Positions 6,499-12,746 of a stretch of DNA of 12,746 nt are shown here, one piece after another. The DNA is taken from NCBI GenBank assembly GCA_013140465.1, contig JABFST010000017.1, positions 1-12,746 of the forward strand, given 5' to 3'. Position numbers and translations under genes: made by a program. The first letter of the stretch is position 1. Every line of letters starts with the position of its first letter. The notes under the pieces were generated by a model that worked only from the letters and a program-made list of their open reading frames with translations, had not been told where the DNA came from and made no database searches. The stretch comes from Methylococcaceae bacterium. GTDB lineage: Bacteria; Pseudomonadota; Gammaproteobacteria; Methylococcales; Methylomonadaceae.

Positions 6499-7611
6499 AT
6501 GCAAACAACTATTAAGCAAATCAAAATCTCCGGCTTTAAAAGCATTGCCGATGTTGAGCTAAATGATTTGTCGCCTTACAGTGTATTTGCAGGTGCAAAT
6601 GGCTCCGGAAAAAGTAATTTTTTTGATGCTTTGGCGTTTGTTAGCGTCGTTGTCAGGATGGGTGTGATAGAGGCGTTACGCAAGTTTGGTGGTTATGGGC
6701 AAGTCCATTGTCATACCAAGCCAAACGCCAGCGTTTTCGCAGCGAGGTTTGATTTGGTTCTGGATGAAAAATCAGTCCAATATGACTTAACAATTCAGCA
6801 AATGGATAAGTCCCCCGCGCTGATAGAGCGTTTGGTTGTTGATGGTAGTCTGTTAATGTCACGGCATCCTGAAGCCGTTACCTGTTATGTCAACGGCGTC
6901 GTAGATAAGCAATATCTTGGCTTCCCTGCTTTTATATCAGCGTTGATCCTTACTGCCGAAGCATCTTCTTTGCTCGGCTTTTTATCCAATACTATTGTTT
7001 ATCGCATAGATCCAATAAAGGCAAAACAATCTCACCATGCAAATACTGACACTAACGAACTGGATCAAGACGGACGCAATATAGCTGCGATGTTAGCTGA
7101 CTTAGAAAAGGAGGCGGACATCCGTGAACAAATTTTAGAATGGATGACTTTGCTCGTACCCGGATTGCAGGACCTTGGCACGGAACACCAAAAACTTGAC
7201 GGTAGCACCCTGATTAAATTTACAGAACAAGGCTCTACAGAAGCTTTCCCCGCCCATCTGATTTCCGATGGCACGATTTACGCGCTATGTATTATGACGG
7301 CTGTCTTGAACCGCTCAACACACTTAGGCATGACCTTAATCGAAGAGCCTGAACGCGGTATCCATCCTAAAGCGATTGCTGAACTGGTGAACTTAATGCG
7401 TGATAATGCCCAAGTTAAGCATCCTATTTTTGTTAGCACCCACAATGAATCGGTAGTGCGAGCAGCCGAATCGAAGGAATTGTGGTTGGTCGATAAAAAA
7501 GACGGAAAAACCGTGTTTAGTCATGCCGCCCAAAGCTTTGTTGCAGAAAATGGGCTTAAATTAGACGAAGCTTGGCTGATGAATATGTTTGACGGTGGTT
7601 TGCCGTGGTAA
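6499..7611 (+). CDS. AAA/ABC-type ATPase of the OLD/RecF-like group, first gene of a two-gene module
   Basis: A 370-residue ATPase resembling Pfam AAA_21. It begins with the typical IKQIKISGFKSI (5-16) and carries a Walker A GANGSGKS (32-39). A middle helical/lid section of about 60-250 follows. The signature-like LISDGT (254-259), a Walker B TLIEEPERGIHP (279-290) with the catalytic Glu pair, and the H-loop STHN (313-316) complete it. ATPases of this kind drive OLD, Gabija, PARIS and Septu-type defence systems, where they sense or hold a nuclease. This protein has no TOPRIM domain of its own; the next gene, overlapping by 7 bp, probably supplies it. The start at 6499 has no strong ribosome binding site (AAAGG is about 12 bases away). 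It lies 55 bp after trpG with no terminator between, so it may be read from the trp promoter. A housekeeping repair role cannot be excluded. Confidence 0.85.
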   Translation: MQTTIKQIKISGFKSIADVELNDLSPYSVFAGANGSGKSNFFDALAFVSVVVRMGVIEALRKFGGYGQVHCHTKPNASVFAARFDLVLDEKSVQYDLTIQQMDKSPALIERLVVDGSLLMSRHPEAVTCYVNGVVDKQYLGFPAFISALILTAEASSLLGFLSNTIVYRIDPIKAKQSHHANTDTNELDQDGRNIAAMLADLEKEADIREQILEWMTLLVPGLQDLGTEHQKLDGSTLIKFTEQGSTEAFPAHLISDGTIYALCIMTAVLNRSTHLGMTLIEEPERGIHPKAIAELVNLMRDNAQVKHPIFVSTHNESVVRAAESKELWLVDKKDGKTVFSHAAQSFVAENGLKLDEAWLMNMFDGGLPW

Positions 7612-8183
7612 AAATTGGTTTTATAGTTGAAGGCGACACCGAAAAAATACTGCTGGAATCAGAAAACTTTCAACAATTACTAGGCCGCCTAAAATTGCAG
7701 GCCTGTCATCCGATAGAAAATGCCAATGGCAGCGGCAATTTACTGCCCAAGCATATCGGGCCTTTAGTTGCACGCTTGCAGTTACAAACGCCTACCCACA
7801 TTGTAATCTTAACGGATTTGGAAAATGATGTGGACAAACAAGCCGTCATTAAGCGCATAGGCACAGTGTTTACCGAACTCATTTTTGTTGCCGTTAAGGC
7901 GATTGAGGCATGGTTTTTAGCCGATACCGAAGCATTGGGCAAGTGGCTGAAAGTTGAAGGCATTTATGAGGAGTTTCCTGAGACAACCCCCGCATTACCG
8001 TGGGAACGGCTAAAAATGTTGGCGGACGAACACCATAAACGTGGCCCGGGCAGTAGCAAGCCTGTTTTCGCAAAGCGGATGACCCAACATTATGGCTTTA
8101 GGCTAGAGCAAGCCGCACAACACGGCAACTGCCCCAGTGCAGCCGCATTTTATGGCTTTTTGGAGAGTTTGTGTGGGCAATGA
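7605..8183 (+). CDS. DUF4276-like protein, probable TOPRIM-fold partner of the ATPase
   Basis: A 192-residue protein whose motifs match DUF4276: FIVEGDTEK (6-14), HIVILTDLENDVD (65-77), VKAIEAWFLAD (97-107) and a C-terminal KRGPGSSKPVFAKRM (145-159). The pattern of an acidic residue in VEG(D)TE (E9), then DLE(N)D (D71, E73, D75) and E101 resembles the acidic metal site of TOPRIM nucleases; that fold is my inference. Translation starts at GTG 7605, overlapping the ATPase stop within GTGGTAA, so the pair is translationally coupled and almost certainly acts as one unit. By analogy with AriA/AriB of PARIS or RloA/RloB, the ATPase would control a nuclease-like effector. The best alternative is a non-catalytic partner. 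Transcription runs toward the convergent rpmG gene. Confidence 0.8.
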   Translation: MVKIGFIVEGDTEKILLESENFQQLLGRLKLQACHPIENANGSGNLLPKHIGPLVARLQLQTPTHIVILTDLENDVDKQAVIKRIGTVFTELIFVAVKAIEAWFLADTEALGKWLKVEGIYEEFPETTPALPWERLKMLADEHHKRGPGSSKPVFAKRMTQHYGFRLEQAAQHGNCPSAAAFYGFLESLCGQ

Positions 8184-8264
8184 AGCGCCTTTGGGTAAGG
8201 CTAAGATAAAGCGTGGGGTTGTTCTGGACAGCGTAGCGAGGAGTGGGGATTTTTGCCTAGTGCC

Positions 8265-8294
8265 ACAGCCACAACTTAGTTAAGTTGTGGCTGT
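8265..8294. repeat. Perfect 14-bp inverted repeat between convergent genes
   Basis: Positions 8265-8278 (ACAGCCACAACTTA) and 8281-8294 (TAAGTTGTGGCTGT) pair without a mismatch around two bases, GT. It lies between the DUF4276-like gene (ending 8183) and rpmG (ending 8329 on the minus strand), where a bidirectional terminator is expected. Neither side has a U-tract, so it is not a canonical intrinsic terminator. Message 3'-end protection, or a cruciform binding site, are alternatives. Confidence 0.6.
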
Positions 8295-8328
8295 TGACAG
8301 CACCTTAAGGCAGTAGGCATCAAGCAGA

Positions 8329-8484
8329 CTACTTAATTTTAGCTTCTTTGTAGATGACGTGCCGACGGACTACGGGATCAAATTTTTTGATCTCAATTTT
8401 TTCAGGCATGGTGCGTTTGTTTTTGGTCGTGGTGTAGAAATGACCAGTGCCTTCGGTAGAAATAAGTTTGATTTTATCGCGCAT
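8329..8484 (-). CDS. rpmG: 50S ribosomal protein L33
   Basis: A 51-residue basic protein starting [20 protein letters not shown] and ending VIYKEAKIK, matching bacterial L33 along its whole length. L33 binds 23S rRNA near the E site of the large subunit. It has no CxxC pairs, so it is the zinc-independent (C-minus) form. The ATG at 8484 lies 11 bp after the rpmB stop and is preceded by AAGGGG, a strong ribosome binding site that adjoins the end of rpmB. The pair forms the usual rpmB-rpmG operon on the minus strand. Confidence 0.96.
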   Translation of the reverse strand: MRDKIKLISTEGTGHFYTTTKNKRTMPEKIEIKKFDPVVRRHVIYKEAKIK

Positions 8485-8495
8485 TTTTAATCCCC

Positions 8496-8732
8496 TTAAA
8501 CTTTAATGCCGCTTTTACGCAAATCCGCCAATACTGCGTCTATGCCGTTTTTGTCGATGATACGCATGGCTTTAGTTGAAATTCTTAGGCGTACCCAACG
8601 GTTTTCGCTTTCTACCCAAAATCTGTGGTGTTGCAGATTAGGAAGGAAACGTCTTTTAGTTCTATTGTTTGCGTGTGATACGTTGTTACCTGTAACAGGG
8701 TGTTTACCCGTTACCTGACAGACTCTGGACAT
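8496..8732 (-). CDS. rpmB: 50S ribosomal protein L28
   Basis: A 78-residue protein with the L28 pattern [20 protein letters not shown] at the start, then [18 protein letters not shown] (22-39) and [20 protein letters not shown] (45-64). Length is the usual 78. It is an integral large-subunit protein. Only one Cys is present (C5), so it lacks the four-Cys zinc site of the C-plus paralogues. AGAGGT six bases before the ATG is a good ribosome binding site, and a strong promoter lies 43 bp upstream (8775-8803). It is transcribed with rpmG and divergently from gshB. Confidence 0.97.
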   Translation of the reverse strand: MSRVCQVTGKHPVTGNNVSHANNRTKRRFLPNLQHHRFWVESENRWVRLRISTKAMRIIDKNGIDAVLADLRKSGIKV

Positions 8733-8774
8733 GATTAACCTCTTGGTGTGCCGGAATATAAAAATTAGCCCGTC

Positions 8775-8803
8775 TTTATACCAAAAATTCTTCCCAAGGT
8801 AAA
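8775..8803 (-). promoter_or_regulatory. Sigma-70 promoter of rpmB-rpmG
   Basis: On the minus strand TTTACC (8798-8803) is followed by exactly 17 bp and then TATAAA (8775-8780). A TGG directly before the -10 gives an extended -10 element. Transcription would begin near 8768, leaving a leader of about 35 bases before rpmB. A TATAAA on the plus strand at 8812-8817 could belong to gshB, but it lacks a good -35. Confidence 0.7.
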
Positions 8804-8862
8804 TAACTATCTATAAAATAAACCAGATACCCTTCCTCTTAAGCTTTTAACGCGGGACACTC

Positions 8863-9813
8863 ATGCCTATCAAACTCGGCATGGTCATGGATTCCATCGG
8901 CCATATCAATATCAAAAAAGACACCAGTTTCGCCATGTTGCTTGAAGCCCAAGCCCGAGGCTGGGAACTGCATTATATGGAACTGAACGACTTGTTTTTG
9001 CGCAACGGCAGGGCTTACGCGAGAACGCGGACGCTGACCGTGCAACGCGATCCTATGCAGTGGCATCAGTTCGTGTCAGAACAAGACATCCCGTTGGATG
9101 AGCTCGATGTGATCTTAATGCGCAAGGATCCGCCGTTTGACCAAGAATATATTTACGCCACATATTTGCTGGAACGTGCCGAAAGCATGGGCGTGTTGGT
9201 GGTCAACAAGCCGCAATCGTTGCGCGATGCCAATGAAAAGCTGTTTACCGCGTGGTTTCCGCAATGTTGCGCCGAAACGCTGGTGGCAAGGCAGCCAGCT
9301 CGGATCCGCGCGTTTTTGCAGGAGCAAGGCGAGATTATCTTAAAGCCTTTAGATGGCATGGGCGGCACGTCGATATTCCATTTACGCCAAGACGACCCGA
9401 ACCTGAGCGTGATCTTGGAAACCATGACCCATTACAACAGCCGTTATGTGATGGCGCAAAAATATTTGCCCGCGATAAAAGACGGCGACAAGCGTATCTT
9501 GGTGATTAACGGCGTGCCTGTGCCTTACGCGTTGGCGCGTATTCCCGCCCAAGGCGAAACGCGCGGCAACCTCGCGGCGGGTGGGCGTGCCGAAGGCCGT
9601 CCTTTAACGGCGCAAGATGAATGGATAGCGCAACAAGTGGGCCCTACCTTGCGCGAAAAAGGCTTGGTGTTTGTCGGTTTGGATGTGATAGGCGATAAGC
9701 TGACCGAAATTAATGTCACCAGCCCCACTTGCGTGCAAGAGCTGGACCGGCAATTTGGGCTGAATATTGCAGGGCTGCTGATGGATCATATCGAAAGCGC
9801 GTTGCGTTTATGA
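8863..9813 (+). CDS. gshB: Glutathione synthetase
   Basis: A 316-residue ATP-grasp ligase that joins gamma-glutamylcysteine and glycine to form glutathione in the cytosol. The N-terminal prokaryotic GSH synthase domain opens with KLGMVMDSIGHINIKKDTSF (4-23), then LMRKDPPFDQEYIY (85-98). The ATP-grasp domain contains ILKPLDGMGG (159-168), the glycine-rich RGNLAAGG (234-241) and the metal-binding LTEINVTSPT (280-289). Length and start agree with E. coli GshB (316 aa). The ribosome binding site is weak (GGGA). The stop overlaps the tonB start as ATGA. Its gene order with tonB, yqgE, ruvX and pyrR is conserved in many Gammaproteobacteria. Confidence 0.97.
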   Translation: MPIKLGMVMDSIGHINIKKDTSFAMLLEAQARGWELHYMELNDLFLRNGRAYARTRTLTVQRDPMQWHQFVSEQDIPLDELDVILMRKDPPFDQEYIYATYLLERAESMGVLVVNKPQSLRDANEKLFTAWFPQCCAETLVARQPARIRAFLQEQGEIILKPLDGMGGTSIFHLRQDDPNLSVILETMTHYNSRYVMAQKYLPAIKDGDKRILVINGVPVPYALARIPAQGETRGNLAAGGRAEGRPLTAQDEWIAQQVGPTLREKGLVFVGLDVIGDKLTEINVTSPTCVQELDRQFGLNIAGLLMDHIESALRL

Positions 9814-10715
9814 GTGACAAAACTGTTTTTACGCCGACAAGAACCTTGTCCAGTAATGATTCCTTATTATTGGCCTTGTTTGTCGCGGCGATTATTCATG
9901 TGGCGTTCGTGTTGGGGACAAACTTTACCGTTCCGCAAACCGAAAAAATCAATAAGGCGATAGACATTACCCTGGTCAACATACCTACGCCCAAAGCCCC
10001 ACCCAAAGCTAATTTTTTGGCGCAGGACAACCAAGTGGGGGCGGGCGATGCTGTCCAGAAGAAAGCCGAGCCACCTGCACAGCAACTCCCTAGCATCGGT
10101 GCTGGTGAAGAGCTGCCCGTCAAAAAAACCGTACCCAAACCCAGCAAACCACAAACCAAACCCGTGGCGGCCCCTAAAGTCATCACCCAAGCCAAATCTG
10201 AAAAAAAGGTGGCGGTTGCCCACAAACAGGCCGAAGATCCTAAGCCCGAGGTTAAAGAACTAGATGACCGCCCACACCTGACAGCAGAAGCCCTACAGCA
10301 AAAAATAGCCCAATATGTGACGGAAATCAGGCAACGCCCCCCTAGCGCAGAAGAATCCCGAATCAAATTTGTCAATTCGGTCAGCGCACATAAATACCTT
10401 GCCGCCCAATACATGCAAGATTGGGAGAGCAAGGTTGAGCGCACGGGCAATCTTAACTACCCCGAAGTGGCGGCTAAAATGAATTTTTCGGGTACATTAA
10501 CAATGGATGTGGGCATCAAAGCCGATGGCAGCATTTACAGCATACGCATCAGCCGCTCTTCGGGCAATCCGGCTTTAGACGAAGCCGCGAAAAAAATTGT
10601 CCGTATGAGTGCGCCCTTTCCCGCCCTGCCCTTAGACTTACGCAAAGAGCTGGATGTGCTGGTGATGAGCCGTGTATGGAGATTTTCTGACCAATCGGGC
10701 TTTGTCGCCCATTAA
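9810..10715 (+). CDS. tonB: Energy transducer TonB
   Basis: A 301-residue inner-membrane protein that transmits the proton-motive force, via ExbB/ExbD, to TonB-dependent outer-membrane receptors. After a short cytoplasmic tail comes one signal-anchor helix (about 18-36) containing H30, as expected for the ExbD-contacting His. A Pro/Lys/Gln-rich periplasmic linker follows (about 58-155), then a helical stretch. The C-terminal TonB domain (about 205-293) includes FSGTLTMDVGIKADGSIYSI (226-245), SSGNPALDEAAKKIV (250-264) and the final VMSRVWRFS. The frame extends upstream, but the ATG overlapping the gshB stop (ATGA) gives the correct N-terminus. No exbB/exbD in the window, so its receptor partners are unknown. 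Confidence 0.92.
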   Translation: MSDKTVFTPTRTLSSNDSLLLALFVAAIIHVAFVLGTNFTVPQTEKINKAIDITLVNIPTPKAPPKANFLAQDNQVGAGDAVQKKAEPPAQQLPSIGAGEELPVKKTVPKPSKPQTKPVAAPKVITQAKSEKKVAVAHKQAEDPKPEVKELDDRPHLTAEALQQKIAQYVTEIRQRPPSAEESRIKFVNSVSAHKYLAAQYMQDWESKVERTGNLNYPEVAAKMNFSGTLTMDVGIKADGSIYSIRISRSSGNPALDEAAKKIVRMSAPFPALPLDLRKELDVLVMSRVWRFSDQSGFVAH

Positions 10716-10814
10716 AAGCTAACCGCTATGGCCTTTAGTTCGTTTTTATACTTTGCATCCACAACAAATGGCCCAATAATAGCGTTGCTTAAGTCACTAC
10801 CACTGTCGATACTT

Positions 10815-11378
10815 ATGAATAAAGCAAACTACCTAAATAACCAGTTTATTATTGCCATGCCCAATCTGGTTGACCCGCATTTTTTTCATACGGTCACTTA
10901 CCTCTGCCAGCACAACCAAGAAGGGGCTTTGGGTATCGTCATCAACCGACCTGCGCAAATGAAGCTGGGCGATATTTTTACGCAAATGAAAATTCCCGTC
11001 ACCGACTTGCTCGCCGCAGAAACCCCAGTTTTTGCCGGAGGCCCTGTGCAGCAAGACCGTGGTTTTGTCTTGCATACGGCGGGCAGCCGTTGGGATGCCA
11101 CTTTATTGGTGTCTGACAGCATTTCCCTGACGACTTCCCGCGATGTGATTGAAGCCATTGCCGTAGGCGAAGGCCCTAAGCAATATCTGATCGCCTTAGG
11201 CTATGCCGGGTGGGGAGAAGGCCAGTTAGAGCAGGAAATATTGGCGAATGCGTGGCTAAATTCGCCCTGTGGGCAGCAAGTGTTGTTCGATACCCCCGTC
11301 AGCCAACGCTGGCAAGCCGCAGCCGGACAAATTGGCATCGACATTAACCAACTTACCGCACCTGCGGGGCATGGCTGA
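10815..11378 (+). CDS. yqgE: YqgE/AlgH family protein
   Basis: A 187-residue protein, the same length as E. coli YqgE. Family blocks: FIIAMPNLVDPHF (11-23), HTVTYLCQHNQEGALGIVIN (25-44), VFAGGPVQQDRGFVLH (72-87) and YLIALGYAGWGEGQLEQEI (about 138-156). AlgH was named for a role in alginate gene regulation in Pseudomonas, but the biochemical function is unsettled. An in-frame ATG at 10728 would add 29 residues; 10815 is preferred because homologues begin shortly before the FxIAMP motif. Neither start has a good ribosome binding site. It follows tonB by about 100 bp and in many species is directly followed by ruvX; here a repeat-rich 326-bp gap separates them. Confidence 0.93.
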   Translation: MNKANYLNNQFIIAMPNLVDPHFFHTVTYLCQHNQEGALGIVINRPAQMKLGDIFTQMKIPVTDLLAAETPVFAGGPVQQDRGFVLHTAGSRWDATLLVSDSISLTTSRDVIEAIAVGEGPKQYLIALGYAGWGEGQLEQEILANAWLNSPCGQQVLFDTPVSQRWQAAAGQIGIDINQLTAPAGHG

Positions 11379-11425
11379 CAGGCTTAGCTTCTGGACGGAC
11401 TCGTTTTAAAAACTTTAAAAACATA

Positions 11426-11502
11426 AAGTTACAGTGCAACAGCGTAACTTCTCATGAGTGGCAGGTCTACCACTATTGCCTACAACGAATGAGAAGTTGC
11501 GC
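11426..11502 (+). promoter_or_regulatory. Overlapping, mutually exclusive hairpins (possible attenuator-like RNA)
   Basis: AAGTTAC (11426-11432) can pair with GTAACTT (11444-11450). The latter strand is also part of a 14-base arm at 11442-11455 that pairs with 11489-11502 (ten continuous pairs AACTTCTCAT/ATGAGAAGTT, one mismatch, then three more). Inside the larger loop AGTGG (11457-11461) can pair with CCACT (11470-11474). The two larger folds cannot form together. This could be a regulatory leader upstream of ruvX-pyrR-pyrB, or simply a second palindromic repeat element. Confidence 0.4.
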
Positions 11503-11508
11503 ACAGCC

Positions 11509-11645
11509 CCCTCTCACCTAGGAGGGTGTCGTAAAAGGTCGGTTGTTCACCATGTAATGAAGCATAACATTCTGATTTTGTTGGGTTACGCTTCGCTAAC
11601 CCAACCTACATACAGGCTTTTACGACACCCTCCCTAGGGAGAGGG
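11509..11645. mobile_element. MITE-like element with 29-bp terminal inverted repeats
   Basis: The ends, 11509-11537 and 11617-11645, are inverted copies matching at 25 of 29 positions; the inner 17 bases, ending GGGTGTCGTAAAAG, are identical. The 137-bp element has no coding capacity. No obvious target-site duplication was found; GC-rich CAGCC next to both ends may extend the repeats. It resembles a miniature inverted-repeat element mobilised in trans. It lies in the otherwise conserved yqgE-ruvX junction. Confidence 0.6.
11580..11605. repeat. Palindromic repeat nested in the MITE-like element
   Basis: GTTGGGTTA (11580-11588) and TAACCCAAC (11597-11605) form a 9-bp stem around CGCTTCGC. From memory, palindromes of this type (GGTTGGGTTAGCGAAGCG...) recur in intergenic regions of methanotrophs, cyanobacteria and other bacteria; that was not checked here. 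Confidence 0.6.
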
Positions 11646-11704
11646 CTGGGGAGAGGGGCATTCGACTCATGTAAATATCCATGCCCTAACCCCAACAACC
11701 TATC

Positions 11705-12181
11705 ATGCCTATAAACTCCAAACGCGACCCCCTAGCCTCCAAAATATCAGGCGACACCTATTTAGGTTTTGATTTTGGCAACAAAAAAATCGGCGTGGCG
11801 GTAGGACAAACCCAAACCGCCACTGCCAGCCCTTTGCTAACCCTGCGTTCCTACAACCAAGTCCCCAACTGGGATGGCATCAGCAAATTGATTAAAGAAT
11901 GGCAGCCAGTGGGTTTGGTAGTGGGCATCTCCAAACAAAACGACGGCTCGGACAACGTGATTACGCCGCGCATGTTAAAATTCTGCCGCCAATTGGAAGG
12001 CCGTTACCAACTGCCTGTTTACCAACAAGATGAAGCCTTAACTACCTTTGAAGCCAAACAGCTTTTGTTTGATGAAGTGAACGTGAACGCCAGCAAACTC
12101 TGGGAAGTTCAAGACCAACTCGCCGCCCAGCTGATTTTACAAAGCTGGTTAAATGAACCGACAAGGATAAGCAAGTGCTAG
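11705..12181 (+). CDS. ruvX: Pre-16S rRNA nuclease / Holliday junction resolvase-like protein
   Basis: A 158-residue YqgF/RuvX protein with an RNase H-like fold. In E. coli YqgF takes part in 16S rRNA 5'-end maturation and has been proposed as a Holliday junction resolvase. Key blocks: LGFDFGNKKIGVAVG (20-34) with catalytic D23, VGLVVGISKQNDGSDN (69-84), YQQDEALTTFEAKQLL (106-121) with E110, and the C-terminal DQLAAQLILQSWL (137-149) with D137. The core is complete. About 17 extra residues precede it, and the start has no ribosome binding site, so an internal start is possible. The stop lies within the pyrR start (GTGCTAG), an overlap of 7 bp. Confidence 0.93.
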   Translation: MPINSKRDPLASKISGDTYLGFDFGNKKIGVAVGQTQTATASPLLTLRSYNQVPNWDGISKLIKEWQPVGLVVGISKQNDGSDNVITPRMLKFCRQLEGRYQLPVYQQDEALTTFEAKQLLFDEVNVNASKLWEVQDQLAAQLILQSWLNEPTRISKC

Positions 12182-12681
12182 ACCTAACTACCCTCATCAA
12201 TACCCTGGAAAACCAAGTAAAAACAGCAGTGCAAGCACGGCAACTGCACGATCCCCTGATGATAGGCATACGCAGCGGCGGTGTTTGGATAGCCGAGCAA
12301 CTGCACCAACGCTTGGCTATCCAAGAACCCTTAGGGCTATTGGACATTTCGTTTTACCGCGACGATTTTTCGCAAATTGGGGTCAATCCCAATGTTAAGC
12401 CCAGCCAATTGCCGTCCACGATTGAAGGCCGCGACATTATCTTAGTGGATGATGTGTTTTATACCGGGCGTACTATCCGCGCCGCGCTGAATGAAATATT
12501 CGATTACGGTCGCCCCCGGCAAGTGCTGCTAGCCGTGTTGATTGAACGCGACGGCAAGCAAATCCCGATCAGCCCCGATTGTGTGGGGGCCAGCATCACC
12601 CTTAACGCCAAGCAACGCATTAAACTGACCGGCCCCGAACCTTTGGCTATCGAACTGCAAACCTTAGAGGCGGCGGACTAA
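12175..12681 (+). CDS. pyrR: PyrR, uracil phosphoribosyltransferase/pyrimidine regulatory protein
   Basis: A 168-residue type I phosphoribosyltransferase. Blocks include LMIGIRSGGVWIAEQL (28-43), the SFYRDDF (59-65) flap, and the PRPP-binding loop DIILVDDVFYTGRTIRAALN (87-106). In Gram-positive bacteria PyrR binds pyr mRNA to control attenuation and has weak UPRTase activity; in Gammaproteobacteria it sits before pyrB and its regulatory role is less certain. Translation starts at GTG 12175, overlapping the ruvX stop, with AAGGAT about 7 bases upstream, so it is coupled to ruvX. The stop is two bases before the pyrB ATG. Confidence 0.95.
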   Translation: MLDLTTLINTLENQVKTAVQARQLHDPLMIGIRSGGVWIAEQLHQRLAIQEPLGLLDISFYRDDFSQIGVNPNVKPSQLPSTIEGRDIILVDDVFYTGRTIRAALNEIFDYGRPRQVLLAVLIERDGKQIPISPDCVGASITLNAKQRIKLTGPEPLAIELQTLEAAD

Positions 12682-12683
12682 GC

Positions 12684-12746
12684 ATGAGCCCAAACCTACA
12701 ACTCAATGCCGAAGGCAAGCTTAAACATTTTTTAAGTATCGAAGGC
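12684..12746 (+). CDS. pyrB: Aspartate carbamoyltransferase catalytic subunit, N-terminal 21 residues (runs off the window)
   Basis: Starting at ATG 12684, two bases after the pyrR stop, the frame reads LQLNAEGKLKHFLSIEG after a 4-residue lead. This is the beginning of PyrB in the pyrR-pyrB order, the enzyme making carbamoyl aspartate in pyrimidine synthesis. Only 21 codons are visible. The call rests on this N-terminal match and on gene order. Confidence 0.85.
   Translation, partial: MSPNLQLNAEGKLKHFLSIEG

Larger units (their letters stand above)
11379..11704. other. 326-bp gene-free gap holding two structured repeats
   Basis: No reading frame is supported between yqgE and ruvX. The gap has an A/T-rich start (11400-11430), a pair of overlapping hairpins (11426-11502) and a nested MITE-like element (11509-11645). 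About 59 bp of unremarkable sequence lead into ruvX. No clear promoter or ribosome binding site for ruvX was found in that last part. Confidence 0.6.

Noticed and set aside
6499..8183. Calling the ATPase/DUF4276 pair Gabija, PARIS, Septu or AbiL
   Set aside because: GajA carries ATPase and TOPRIM in one protein, GajB is a helicase, AriB is DUF4435, and PtuB is an HNH nuclease. None matches the second gene here, so only an analogy is claimed.
10793..10813. TTGCTT-17 bp-GATACT as a promoter for yqgE
   Set aside because: The -10 would end one base before the yqgE ATG, so transcription would start inside the gene and exclude its start codon.
10728..10814. 29-residue N-terminal extension of YqgE
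   Set aside because: Family members start just before the FxIAMP motif and are about 187 residues long, which the start at 10815 gives. The upstream ATG has no better ribosome binding site.
1..12746. CRISPR array, tRNA, rRNA, or complete insertion sequence
   Set aside because: No regularly spaced repeats with unique spacers, no cloverleaf or rRNA sequence, and no transposase reading frame were seen.

Overview
The window looks like a chromosomal stretch of a gammaproteobacterium. The main reason is the run gshB-tonB-yqgE-ruvX-pyrR-pyrB, a gene order familiar from Pseudomonas and the methanotrophic Methylococcales, together with the pseudomonad-type rpe/trpE/trpG neighbourhood. A palindromic repeat at 11580-11605 resembles ones I remember from methanotroph intergenic regions, so Methylococcales is my best guess, at low confidence.

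Layout. 1-144 is the 5' end of an unrecognised minus-strand gene. 145-795 holds a small autonomous unit: an AT-rich control region with spaced direct repeats, an IHF-like site and a sigma-54-like promoter, then a 71-residue hydrophobic protein and an intrinsic terminator. 878-2448 is a minus-strand pair, a fumarylacetoacetate-hydrolase-family enzyme followed by thiopurine methyltransferase. From 2698 the plus strand carries rpe, a 309-bp hairpin-rich gap, a SLATT-like two-helix membrane protein, then trpE and trpG overlapping by 4 bp. 6499-8183 is a two-gene ATPase + DUF4276 (TOPRIM-like) module. rpmB-rpmG run on the minus strand (8329-8732), divergent from gshB. The block gshB, tonB, yqgE, ruvX, pyrR and the start of pyrB fills the rest; a 326-bp gap before ruvX contains overlapping hairpins and a nested MITE-like repeat.

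Working together: Rpe serves the pentose/ribulose phosphate routes, and TrpE/TrpG form anthranilate synthase. RpmB/RpmG are ribosomal proteins. GshB makes glutathione. PyrR and PyrB belong to pyrimidine metabolism. The likely accessory content is the SLATT-like protein and the ATPase/DUF4276 pair, which sit on either side of trpEG and resemble parts of anti-phage systems. That is the most interesting feature of the window. No cyclic-nucleotide synthase, reverse transcriptase, CRISPR array, transposase or RNA gene was seen. All functional calls come from reading sequence motifs; nothing was searched against databases.
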